From Paracoccaceae bacterium (GTDB lineage Bacteria > Pseudomonadota > Alphaproteobacteria > Rhodobacterales > Rhodobacteraceae): a stretch of 64,000 nt of DNA. This document shows positions 1-8,495 of the stretch, one piece after another (the first letter of the stretch is position 1; every line of letters starts with the position of its first letter). The notes below the pieces were generated by a model that searched no databases, was not told the origin of the DNA, and was given only the letters and a program-made list of their open reading frames with translations. The position numbers and the translations under genes were made by a program. The stretch is taken from NCBI GenBank assembly GCA_902632125.1, contig CACPBQ010000001.1:124001-188000 (forward strand). The letters run 5' to 3'.

Positions 1-8
1 CGAAAATT

Positions 9-2768
9 TTAGGCCTTATTAGCTTTTACTGCGCTAAATTTGAACTCAGGAATTTTCCCATATGGATCCAATGCGGAGTTAGTTAAAATATTTGCCGCTG
101 CTTCTACGTATGCGAAGGGAAGAAAGACCATATCTTCAGAAACTGCCCGATCCATTCGAGCCATCACTACAATACTTCCGCGTTTTGTAGTTAAACGAAC
201 GTGACCACCAGGCTCAATACCTAATTTTCGCAAAGTTTTAGGGTGCATTGAACAATTAGCCTCAGGTTCGACAGCATCTAGTACACTAGCTCTTCGTGTC
301 ATCGAACCAGTATGCCAATGCTCCAACTGACGACCGGTAGTAAGTATCATAGGAAACTCGGAGTCAGGCACATCATCGGGAGCAATAATACTAGCAGGAG
401 TAAAACGTGCACGACCGTTTTGCCGGGGAAATCCAGTCCCAAAAACAATTGCTTGACCTGGATCATCTTCTGAGAGGGAAGGATAGGTAACCGCATTTTC
501 ACTTTCCAGCCGCTCCCACGTGATATTATCGAGAGACCGCATATTGAGTTTCATTTCGGCAAAGACGTCAGATGGACATTCATAACCCCAATCGAGACCC
601 ATTCTTTTTGCTAGCTGCACTTCAACCCACCAATCTTCTTTTGCATCACCAGGTGCAGGAACAGCTTTACGACCCATTTGAACCTGGCGGTTTGTATTAG
701 TAACAGTCCCACTTTTTTCAGCAAAAGCACTTGCGGGGAGTATAACATCTGCATAATTTGCAGTTTCCGTAAGAAAGATGTCCTGGACTACTAAATGTTT
801 GAGTTTAGATAGAGCATCACGTGCATGCTCAACATCGGGGTCGGACATCGCCGGATTCTCACCTAGAATATACATTCCTTGGATCGATCCATGATGAACT
901 GCATCCATTATCTCAGTAACTGTTAGTCCTCTCTGTGATGAGAAGTCTCCCGAGTTCCAAACTTCCGTAAAAGCATTACGAACGCCGTCATCAGTTACCG
1001 TTTGATAGTCAGGCAAAAACATTGGGATCAATCCAGCGTCAGAGGCACCTTGCACATTGTTTTGTCCCCTCAGCGGATGAAGACCGGTCCCCGGGCGGCC
1101 AACCTGTCCAGTCATTAAAGCGAGGGAAATCAGGCATCTGCTATTATCTGTGCCGTGAACATGCTGGGACACACCCATACCCCAGAAAATCATTCCCGCT
1201 TTCGCCCCTGCAAACGTTCTAGCAACATCACGCAATACATCAGGTTTTATTCCACAAATTTCTGCCATTTTTTCAGGTGAGAAATCCTTTAGATGCTCTT
1301 TTTCAGCATCCCAGTTTTCAGTATAGGCTTCTATGTACTGCCTATCATAAAGTTTTTCTTCGACAATAACATTCATTATTGCGTTGAGCATCGATACATC
1401 AGCCCCAGGTCGAAATTGGAGCATATGGGAAGCATGGCGTTTAAGTGCTTGTCCACGTGGATCCATCACAATGAGTTTGCCGCCCCTTTTAGTAAATTGC
1501 TTGAAGTAGGTGGCTGCGACCGGATGATTTTCTATAGGGTTAGCGCCAATTACGATTGCTACATCTGCATTTTCAATTTCATTGAAGGTTGCAGTGACTG
1601 CTGCTGAACCAACATTCTCCATCAGAGCTGCAACTGATGATGCGTGACAAAGTCTGGTGCAATGATCAACATTGTTATGTCCAAACCCCTGGCGAATAAA
1701 TTTTTGAAAAAGATAGGCCTCTTCATTGGTACACTTTGCGCTACCAAATCCTGCAACAGATGCACCGCCTATACTTTCTTTTAGAGTCTTAAAGCCACCG
1801 GCAGCAAAATCTAATGCTTCATCCCAAGTAACTTCACGGAAAAATTCCTGCCAGTTCGAAGGATCAACATTCAAACCTTTCGGAGGAGCGCCACTCCTTC
1901 TGATCAAAGGTTTTGTAAGGCGATGATTGTGATGAATGTAGTCAAAGCCAAAGCGTCCTTTGACACATAATCTCCCTTCATTTGCTGGACCATTAATACC
2001 TTCTACAAATTTCACTCTCTTATCTTTTACCTTCAAGGATACCTGGCATCCAACACCACAAAAGGGACATACACTTTTTACCTCACAATCAAAATCTGCA
2101 CTGTCGCCAATCTGTTCATCATCCAATACAGAAGCTGGCATAAGTGCCCCTGTAGGGCACGCTTGTACACATTCTCCACAGGCTACGCAGGTGCTATCAC
2201 CCATGGGGTCGGCTAAATCAAAAGTAGGGTATGCGTCATGGCCGCGACCAGACATTCCAATAACGTCGTTAACTTGCACCTCACGGCAAGCACGGACGCA
2301 TAGCCCGCACTGAATGCAGGCATCAAGATTAACACGCATGGCTAAATGGCTATCGTCCAATAATGGAACACGATCCTTTTCAATTTTAGGAAAGCGGCTA
2401 TCCGAAATTTCGTTTTGTTTTGCTATATCCCAAAAATGGCTGGAACGGTCATGGGAGATACTCGACTCCGGTTGATCGGAAAGAAGCATTTCCATCACCA
2501 TTTTTCTAGAAGATTTAGCACGATCTGTGTTGGTCGAAACAACCATACCCTCAATAGGTTCGCGTATACATGAAGCTGCTAAAGTTCTCTCACCCTCTAT
2601 TTCTACCATACAAGCACGGCAATTCCCGTCTGGGCGGTAGGACGGTGTAGGTTTGTGACATAAATGAGGTATTTTTATGCCTTGTCCATTAGCAATTTCC
2701 CAAATTGTTAAGCCTTGGTCTGCTTCGACTATTTTTCCATCTAATGTAAATGAAACCTTTTGGGGCAT
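9..2768 (-). CDS. fdsA: Formate dehydrogenase alpha subunit, molybdopterin type
   Basis: This is the catalytic subunit of a cytoplasmic NAD-linked formate dehydrogenase, which oxidises formate to CO2 at a molybdenum (or tungsten) bis-MGD centre. The order of domains is clear. An N-terminal 2Fe-2S domain has cysteines 37, 50, 53 and 67. Two 4Fe-4S clusters follow (C151/154/157/161 and C194/197/200/204), then a further 4Fe-4S site (C234/237/241/268) opening the molybdopterin oxidoreductase domain. The RLCH motif at 372-375 carries the likely metal-ligating Cys374 and His375. At 919 residues it is close to the usual length of about 950. It is the first gene of its transcript: 179 bp upstream lies a divergent gene, so the beta and gamma subunits that normally precede fdsA are not there. 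Partners, and the FdsC/FdhD-type maturation factors, may lie beyond the left edge. The fds naming is by similarity; fdhF would also be used. Confidence 0.93.
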   Translation of the reverse strand: MPQKVSFTLDGKIVEADQGLTIWEIANGQGIKIPHLCHKPTPSYRPDGNCRACMVEIEGERTLAASCIREPIEGMVVSTNTDRAKSSRKMVMEMLLSDQPESSISHDRSSHFWDIAKQNEISDSRFPKIEKDRVPLLDDSHLAMRVNLDACIQCGLCVRACREVQVNDVIGMSGRGHDAYPTFDLADPMGDSTCVACGECVQACPTGALMPASVLDDEQIGDSADFDCEVKSVCPFCGVGCQVSLKVKDKRVKFVEGINGPANEGRLCVKGRFGFDYIHHNHRLTKPLIRRSGAPPKGLNVDPSNWQEFFREVTWDEALDFAAGGFKTLKESIGGASVAGFGSAKCTNEEAYLFQKFIRQGFGHNNVDHCTRLCHASSVAALMENVGSAAVTATFNEIENADVAIVIGANPIENHPVAATYFKQFTKRGGKLIVMDPRGQALKRHASHMLQFRPGADVSMLNAIMNVIVEEKLYDRQYIEAYTENWDAEKEHLKDFSPEKMAEICGIKPDVLRDVARTFAGAKAGMIFWGMGVSQHVHGTDNSRCLISLALMTGQVGRPGTGLHPLRGQNNVQGASDAGLIPMFLPDYQTVTDDGVRNAFTEVWNSGDFSSQRGLTVTEIMDAVHHGSIQGMYILGENPAMSDPDVEHARDALSKLKHLVVQDIFLTETANYADVILPASAFAEKSGTVTNTNRQVQMGRKAVPAPGDAKEDWWVEVQLAKRMGLDWGYECPSDVFAEMKLNMRSLDNITWERLESENAVTYPSLSEDDPGQAIVFGTGFPRQNGRARFTPASIIAPDDVPDSEFPMILTTGRQLEHWHTGSMTRRASVLDAVEPEANCSMHPKTLRKLGIEPGGHVRLTTKRGSIVVMARMDRAVSEDMVFLPFAYVEAAANILTNSALDPYGKIPEFKFSAVKANKA

Positions 2769-2947
2769 TATACTCTCCGGCTATAATTTAAGTATACATC
2801 ATTAAAGAGTAAAAATCAGCCAACTAATCCCGACAACAGTTAACTTATTTGCGCCAAACAAATTAATCCACATTAATTTGCTTAATTTGAGAATTTGTGA
2901 TTTCACCTAATTTGGTTTTTTAACGAATTCTATCTAGAGGAAGTCAA

Positions 2948-3607
2948 ATGCCTGAAATCACGCTGGTACGGCATGGGCAAGCAAAACAAAATGCAACCTC
3001 AGAAGAGGACTACGATAATCTTAGTGAGCTTGGCAGAACGCAGGCTAAATGGGTTGGAGAGCATTTTCGCAAGCTAAAATTATCATATGATGTTATAGTC
3101 ACAGGGACTCTAACAAGGCAAATCGATACCCAGATTCTGATGGATATGGATACGAAAGCACCAATAATTAGAGATGAAAGATTTAATGAAATTAGGCTCT
3201 ACGATTTGGCGGGTCTAATTAAGGAGCAATTTGGAATTGATTTTCCCACAGATGAATTGAGCTTCAAGCAGCACCTAAACTTAACTTTTAAAAAATGGGA
3301 AGATGGAGAAATTATTAATCCTCCTGAAACATTTCAAAATTATAAATCGAGGGTTTCTGAGGGTTTGAATGAAATTAAAGATCTGGGAGAAAAGATTTTA
3401 TTGGTAACTTCAGGTGGTATTGTTGCTATGGCTGTTAAGCATACACTTAACTTAAATACAGAAGCGCTCGGAAATTGTCTTTTAGCCAGCTACAATACAG
3501 GGATTACCAAATTACTTTATTATGATCACGGCTTTGTGATATCTCAACTAAACGCACTACCCCATCTAGAAACTCCAGCGCGTTGGACGAAACGAACTTA
3601 TACATGA
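2948..3607 (+). CDS. Histidine phosphatase family protein (phosphoglycerate mutase-like)
   Basis: This is a 219-residue protein of the histidine phosphatase superfamily. The RHG signature with the phospho-accepting histidine lies at residues 8-10 (LVRHGQA), followed by a typical LSELGRTQA segment and a second conserved region with a late TSGGIVAM stretch where the family usually has a catalytic histidine near the end of a strand. The substrate cannot be read from the sequence. It has a good ribosome binding site (gaggaag) six to seven bases before the ATG. It sits 8 bp before the saccharopine dehydrogenase pair and is probably cotranscribed with it, but no functional link to lysine breakdown is known to me. 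Confidence 0.82.
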   Translation: MPEITLVRHGQAKQNATSEEDYDNLSELGRTQAKWVGEHFRKLKLSYDVIVTGTLTRQIDTQILMDMDTKAPIIRDERFNEIRLYDLAGLIKEQFGIDFPTDELSFKQHLNLTFKKWEDGEIINPPETFQNYKSRVSEGLNEIKDLGEKILLVTSGGIVAMAVKHTLNLNTEALGNCLLASYNTGITKLLYYDHGFVISQLNALPHLETPARWTKRTYT

Positions 3608-3615
3608 GTAAATAA

Positions 3616-4674
3616 ATGCTACATTTATGGATTAGAGCAGAGCAAAGAAAAAATGAAAAAAGAGTTGCTATAACTCCACAAGATGTTTCGAAATTAATTA
3701 ATAAAAGCATAAAAGTTACAATTGAAGAGAGTTCTGATCGGATTATTCCTACAAAGGAATATCATAAAGTCGGATGTGAAATAGCTAATCAGCATGCCTG
3801 GCCAGGAGCACCAAAAGAAGCCTTTATTCTTGGATTAAAAGAACTACCGCAAAATATAGAGAGATTAGAACATAGACACATTATGTTCGGTCACTCATTC
3901 AAAGGACAAACTGGTGGGTTGGAACTTTTAAAAAAATTTAAGGTAGGAAAAGGTATTTTGTATGATTTGGAATATCTCACTGATCCAGAAGGACGACGCT
4001 TAGCTGCATTTGGATTTTGGGCAGGTTATGCAGGAGCTGCAGTTTCGCTAAAAGCTTATGCTGACCAACAAAATACAAAAGGCATTTGTGGCCCTGTAAG
4101 TGTTTTTAAAAACAAAGAGGCTATGGTGAATAATGTGCAGAATGCTCTTTCGAATATTGAAAATAAATTTCCCAAAATTCTTGTTGTTGGCGCTAAGGGT
4201 AGAGTTGGATCCGGAGCGATAGATTTATGTCAATCTCTAGGGCTAAGCGTCACAAAATGGGACATTGAAGAAACTAAAAACGGCGAACCATTCCCAGAAA
4301 TATTAGATCATGAGCTTTTTTTAAATTGCATTTTAGCAAAACCTGGGGCTCCAGTTTTTATCAGAAAAAAACATCTTAATACAGTTCGCAAATTAAAAGT
4401 CATCGGAGATATTTCCTGTGATCCAGATAGTAGTTTCAATCCAATCCCAATATATAATTCAGCTACAAATTGGGAAGCCCCTGTAGTTCGTTTAAATTCA
4501 GTACAAACTCTAGATGTAATGGCGATAGATAACTTACCCTCGTTACTTCCTTATGAAAGTTCCGTTGACTTTTCCAGGCAATTGTTACCTTTGTTGTTGA
4601 ACTTAAATCAGTCCTCGAACAGTGTTTGGGGAAAAGCCAAAGAAACTTTTTTAAAATCTTTGAACGAGGTGTGA
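3616..4674 (+). CDS. Saccharopine dehydrogenase (NAD+, lysine-forming type), LYS1-like
   Basis: This 352-residue protein has the alanine dehydrogenase/pyridine nucleotide transhydrogenase N-terminal fold found in LYS1-type saccharopine dehydrogenases. The start (LWIRAEQRKNEKRVAITP) carries the family's typical R-x-E...E-R-R segment. A glycine-rich nucleotide loop (VVGAKGRVGSGA) lies near residue 191. In bacteria that degrade lysine through saccharopine, this enzyme joins lysine and 2-oxoglutarate. The next gene, one base downstream, encodes the second type of saccharopine dehydrogenase, which supports a two-step lysine-to-aminoadipate-semialdehyde route. The start codon has only a weak ribosome binding site, so translation may be coupled to the phosphatase gene 8 bp upstream. 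Direction (lysine breakdown rather than synthesis) is inferred, since bacteria make lysine from diaminopimelate. Confidence 0.85.
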   Translation: MLHLWIRAEQRKNEKRVAITPQDVSKLINKSIKVTIEESSDRIIPTKEYHKVGCEIANQHAWPGAPKEAFILGLKELPQNIERLEHRHIMFGHSFKGQTGGLELLKKFKVGKGILYDLEYLTDPEGRRLAAFGFWAGYAGAAVSLKAYADQQNTKGICGPVSVFKNKEAMVNNVQNALSNIENKFPKILVVGAKGRVGSGAIDLCQSLGLSVTKWDIEETKNGEPFPEILDHELFLNCILAKPGAPVFIRKKHLNTVRKLKVIGDISCDPDSSFNPIPIYNSATNWEAPVVRLNSVQTLDVMAIDNLPSLLPYESSVDFSRQLLPLLLNLNQSSNSVWGKAKETFLKSLNEV

Positions 4675-4675
4675 T

Positions 4676-5812
4676 ATGAAAATTCACTGGTGTGGAACGG
4701 GACTTTCGGCCATTCCCGGTTTGCGAAAATTAATAACCAGCGGTCACAATATAATAGTCTGGAACAGAACCATTGAGAAAGCAATCTCGGCGGTTGGTGA
4801 TATTACAAAGTCAATTAAAGAGTTCGATATACAAGAGCTCGAAAACCATCTTGAAAAAGGTGATATAGTTGTATCAATGTTACCAGGAGATTGGCATGTA
4901 CCTCTGGCAAAATTATGTTTAAAGAGCCAAAGTCACTTTGTAAGTTCGTCATATATTTCCCCAGAAATGCGAGAACTACATAACGTAGCCCTTGAAACGG
5001 GTTTATGTCTAGTTAATGAGGTGGGTTTAGACCCAGGTATTGACCATTTAATGGCGCATACTCTCATAGAAGATTACCGAAATTCAAAAAATCAAAATGA
5101 CGAAAATGATATCTCATTTTTTTCTTATTGCGGCGGAATTCCAAAAGTTAAAAACCCTTTTTGCTATAAATTCAGTTGGTCCCCACTAGGAGTATTGAAA
5201 GCACTAAAATCTCCATCTCGTTCTATTAAAGACTTTAAAGAGTTTGATGCGCGGCGACCATGGAATGCAATATCAACATACACTGCCCCCTTACCCACAC
5301 CCGAAGAGTTCGAAGTCTACCCAAATAGAGACTCTTTACCTTTTATAGATCAGTATCGGTTAAACGATAATTGGAAAATAAAAGATTTTGTAAGGGGCAC
5401 ATTAAGGCTAAAAGGGTGGGCAAATGCTTGGTCAGAAATTTTTTCAGAAATTGAGAATTTATCTGGAGAAAATGATAATGAAAAATTGACCAAAATGTCG
5501 GATAAGCTTTGGTTAGAAAATGCATACAATGAAAATGAGGCAGACAGAGTTGTTTTGATTGTTTCATTAAAAGCTTCAAATCGAGACAAAACAAAATGGC
5601 ATAAGACCTATGTACTTGATGCTCATGGAGACTCGCATTCTACTGCCATGGCGAGATTAGTTTCTTTGCCTGTTTCATTTGCTGTGGAAGCTGTTGCAAA
5701 TAGCAAAATTTCGCCAGGTGTAAGCGCAGCACCTGCCGACAAGTCTCTTGTAAATGATTGGTTGATTAAAATTAAAAGTCTAGCACAACACTTAGAGATC
5801 GTTTCAAAATAA
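4676..5812 (+). CDS. Saccharopine dehydrogenase family protein, LYS9-like
   Basis: This 378-residue protein opens with a Rossmann-type segment (HWCGTGLSAIPGL, residues 3-15) and has the NEVGLDPGIDHLMA motif typical of saccharopine reductase / LYS9-type enzymes, about residues 114-127. The expected reaction is oxidative cleavage of saccharopine to glutamate and aminoadipate semialdehyde, completing what the preceding gene starts. The dinucleotide motif is slightly divergent: the first glycines read GTGLS rather than GxGxxG. The ATG lies one base after the stop of the LYS1-like gene and uses the gaggtg within that gene's end as ribosome binding site. Its 3' end overlaps the convergent SDR gene by 9 bp. 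Confidence 0.85.
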   Translation: MKIHWCGTGLSAIPGLRKLITSGHNIIVWNRTIEKAISAVGDITKSIKEFDIQELENHLEKGDIVVSMLPGDWHVPLAKLCLKSQSHFVSSSYISPEMRELHNVALETGLCLVNEVGLDPGIDHLMAHTLIEDYRNSKNQNDENDISFFSYCGGIPKVKNPFCYKFSWSPLGVLKALKSPSRSIKDFKEFDARRPWNAISTYTAPLPTPEEFEVYPNRDSLPFIDQYRLNDNWKIKDFVRGTLRLKGWANAWSEIFSEIENLSGENDNEKLTKMSDKLWLENAYNENEADRVVLIVSLKASNRDKTKWHKTYVLDAHGDSHSTAMARLVSLPVSFAVEAVANSKISPGVSAAPADKSLVNDWLIKIKSLAQHLEIVSK

Positions 5813-6532
5813 CTTAAAATAAATTGAATCTGGAAGTATTTTCGACACTCTAAATAACCAGGAAAATGGTGCAGGAAAACTAGATGAGAAATTATTTTTA
5901 TTCATATTTGAAAACATTTTTGTAGCTGCAGCCTCAGGGGACATTATTTGAGGCATTTTAAAATTATTTTTATCTGTCAATCTCGTTTTTATAAATCCTG
6001 GGTTAATTAGTTGAACTTTTATAGCTGTATCTTTTAGGTCGTATCGTAAGGTTTCACTTAGGTTGGCAATCGCAGCCTTAGAGGATCCATACCCGAGTGC
6101 ACTGGGCAACCCTCGATATCCTGCCAAGCTCCCCGTAAATACTAGATGACCACTGTTTTTTTTCATAAAAATTGGAAGAATAACATCTAATGTATGCAAA
6201 GCACCGATTAGGTTTACATTAATCATAGAGGTCAACTTTCCAATATCCCAATGCTGGGCTGGCATAGGCCAATATGCGCCTGCTAAAAAAACAAATCCAT
6301 CTACGTTTTTTAATATTTTTGCAGATTTTCTTACAGCGTTTAGATCAGTAATATCCAATGGCAAAACTTCTGTCGCGTTTGGTAAAGATGAGGCTATCTC
6401 ATTCAACCGCGCTTCATTTCTAGCTGTTAGGATTAGAGAGGCACCAGCATCAGACATTTTTTGAGCCAAAGCTTGGCCGAGCCCTTCTGATGCTCCAACA
6501 ATCCAGTACCGCTTATTTGACCAGTCTTTCAT
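5804..6532 (-). CDS. SDR family NAD(P)-dependent oxidoreductase of the sigma-E operon
   Basis: This is a classical short-chain dehydrogenase of 242 residues. It shows the cofactor loop GASEGLGQ near residue 13 and the catalytic YGSSK motif (Tyr and Lys) near residue 150, preceded by a FTGSLAG segment with the catalytic serine. The substrate is unknown. It is the last of four genes whose starts and stops overlap by 4 bp, starting from the FAD amine-oxidase-like gene at 9790. The corresponding R. sphaeroides sigma-E operon also ends with an SDR. A role in modifying fatty acids or other membrane lipids during singlet-oxygen stress is plausible but inferred. Confidence 0.85.
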   Translation of the reverse strand: MKDWSNKRYWIVGASEGLGQALAQKMSDAGASLILTARNEARLNEIASSLPNATEVLPLDITDLNAVRKSAKILKNVDGFVFLAGAYWPMPAQHWDIGKLTSMINVNLIGALHTLDVILPIFMKKNSGHLVFTGSLAGYRGLPSALGYGSSKAAIANLSETLRYDLKDTAIKVQLINPGFIKTRLTDKNNFKMPQIMSPEAAATKMFSNMNKNNFSSSFPAPFSWLFRVSKILPDSIYFKLF

Positions 6533-7743
6533 AAATTTTTATCTCTCTTAATCAAAGTTTGAAGCCAAATAAGGACTAGAACCTTCAAAACACATGGAAT
6601 AACAGCGTATGAAATTGTAAGTACATCTCTACTCAAAGTAGAACGCATATCTTGCGTTTCAAACCCCGCGAACTCCATAAGGGGAAGTAAAATTCCTGCA
6701 GTAAGAGCTAAAGCAAGTTTATTTGAAAAATTCCATATTCCAAAACCTGTGTTTGCATCATGTTTTGTTTTTGCCAGCCTTTTTGCAAAAATAGCAGGCA
6801 ACAGGGTCATATCAGCACCCAAAGAAAGGCCCGTCAAAAAACAAATGATTGAAAAAGCAAAAACTTCACCAGTATTAAGATTATAAGCCCAGATAAAACT
6901 ACATATGCTGATGAGCATAGAAAACCTTAACACTGGCAGCGCTCCGTGAAGTTCAGCCAATCTGGTCCAAAAGGGAGCAGACGAGGCTGCTGAAAGAAAA
7001 AATAATATCAAAAGAAGTCCGCCCACTGCTTCCAAGCCAAGGACGTAATCAACATAAAATAGATACAGTGTGGAGGTAACAGCCACTGGCATGGCATTTA
7101 AAAAAACGAATAATAATAGTTTTTGTAAAACAGCATCTTTTGGAAATAATGAAGTTATCTGATTTTGAAAATTAACAAACTTTTTGGTAAAGGCAGATGT
7201 CAAAAGAAAAGTTGCCAAGATGATTAATGAACAAAATAACAATGCAAAGCTTTTGTAACCGTTTGATCCGTATGTTGATAGGACTGTTGGAGCCGCTGCA
7301 GCCATACAAATTCCAACTAAAGTTCCTGCTTCTCTCCATTTCGCGATTTTAATTTGACCTTCCATACCAAAGACCTCAACACCGAGCGCGTAAATCCTAA
7401 TGTAAGCAAAGCTAAAACCTGAAAAAAGAAGCACAAGTGATATACAAAACCATAAAATTGGCGATGTTACAGCCGGAATTGCAAAAAGCATAACCATTCC
7501 AAAGCACATAAATGCGGTGGCTATCCATAATGGAACATAGCCTCTAGCCGAGGTGGATGCCGCCAACCGACCTAAAAGTGGATCTTGAAAAAAATCGATA
7601 CCGCGTAATAATAGTAAAGCTAATCCAAGAGACGCCAAGCTAATTTCATGTTGCTCAACAAAATACTTAGGTGCGTGAATGTATATCGGCAAGCCAGCCA
7701 TTCCTAATACACAAGAAAACAGCGCGTAGCGCCATAACATCAC
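6529..7743 (-). CDS. MFS transporter (GPH / MFS_2 type)
   Basis: This 404-residue protein is almost entirely made of hydrophobic segments, about 12 membrane spans, and has the DFFQDPLLGRLA motif (residues 51-62) after the first two spans that marks the glycoside-pentoside-hexuronide/MFS_2 group. It overlaps its neighbours by 4 bp on both sides and so belongs to the operon with the UfaD- and UfaO-like genes. A comparable transporter lies in the R. sphaeroides sigma-E operon, where its cargo is not established. A lipid, lipid precursor or stress metabolite would fit the company it keeps, but this is inference. Confidence 0.85.
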   Translation of the reverse strand: MMLWRYALFSCVLGMAGLPIYIHAPKYFVEQHEISLASLGLALLLLRGIDFFQDPLLGRLAASTSARGYVPLWIATAFMCFGMVMLFAIPAVTSPILWFCISLVLLFSGFSFAYIRIYALGVEVFGMEGQIKIAKWREAGTLVGICMAAAAPTVLSTYGSNGYKSFALLFCSLIILATFLLTSAFTKKFVNFQNQITSLFPKDAVLQKLLLFVFLNAMPVAVTSTLYLFYVDYVLGLEAVGGLLLILFFLSAASSAPFWTRLAELHGALPVLRFSMLISICSFIWAYNLNTGEVFAFSIICFLTGLSLGADMTLLPAIFAKRLAKTKHDANTGFGIWNFSNKLALALTAGILLPLMEFAGFETQDMRSTLSRDVLTISYAVIPCVLKVLVLIWLQTLIKRDKNL

Positions 7744-8495
7744 GAAACCTCAATATCTGGAGGCGATGGACGCTTTCTATATCTAGCTCCTTTTAAATAG
7801 AGTTTTAAAGCTTGCCAGTGAATTAGCGCAAGCGCTCTACGGGAACCTAAAGGTCTACGAATAAATGACCACAAAATATCTTTATTCGTAAGCTTTCTAG
7901 GACGGCCGGTTAAATTTGCTGATAACCCGCCGCTTGGCATCTGTAAATCTATCCATATTCCAATTTTTTTATTAATATCGATATCAAATCTGAACTCATA
8001 TTGACCTTCAATAGGTTGGAAGGGCGAAACATGAAAAATTTTCAAAGCTTTCAATCGATCAATAGCTTCGATTGGCTTAAAATCACTATGGTGGCATAAA
8101 TAGGAATGCCGATCTCCAAAAGTATTTGATACTTCTGCCAGAACAACAACTAGCTTTTCTGACTTATCAAAACATAGCCAAAAGCTAACGGGATTGAAAA
8201 CATGGCCCAAAATACGAGGCTGCGCTAATAGAAGAACTTTTTTTACGCAATTGATTTTTCGCGCCTTTAAAACATCAGTTACCCATTTTTTTGGGTTCCC
8301 GTGGTCGTTAAGACCACCATAGTCAAACTCGTTTATTCCATAAAACCAGCCTCCTTTTTTCGAAAGAAGCCAAGGAGCCTCATCGAGGCGGTCAGGATCA
8401 AAAAGTAGATAATCTACAGAATATTTAAAGTCATTCTCAACTTTACCGCGACGGCCATGCCATGTCTGACCATTTATGATTTTTACAGTTGTCAT
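7740..8495 (-). CDS. ufaO: DUF1365 family protein, UfaO-like
   Basis: This 251-residue protein belongs to DUF1365. The family hallmarks are visible: YSVDYLLFDPD near residue 25, GHVFNPVSFWLCFD about residues 97-110 and FGDRHSYLCH near residue 127. DUF1365 genes almost always sit next to a FAD-dependent amine-oxidase-like gene, as here with a 4-bp overlap. In R. sphaeroides the pair in the sigma-E regulon takes part in making methylated furan fatty acids, where the DUF1365 member (UfaO) is needed for the last, oxygen-adding stage. The methyltransferase of that pathway (UfaM) is not in this window. The family call is firm; the furan fatty acid role is by homology and operon context. Confidence 0.8.
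   Translation of the reverse strand: MTTVKIINGQTWHGRRGKVENDFKYSVDYLLFDPDRLDEAPWLLSKKGGWFYGINEFDYGGLNDHGNPKKWVTDVLKARKINCVKKVLLLAQPRILGHVFNPVSFWLCFDKSEKLVVVLAEVSNTFGDRHSYLCHHSDFKPIEAIDRLKALKIFHVSPFQPIEGQYEFRFDIDINKKIGIWIDLQMPSGGLSANLTGRPRKLTNKDILWSFIRRPLGSRRALALIHWQALKLYLKGARYRKRPSPPDIEVS

Noticed and set aside
1293..2313. Several long plus-strand open frames inside the formate dehydrogenase gene
   Set aside because: They are antisense to a complete, well-conserved gene, lack ribosome binding sites and show no family motifs.
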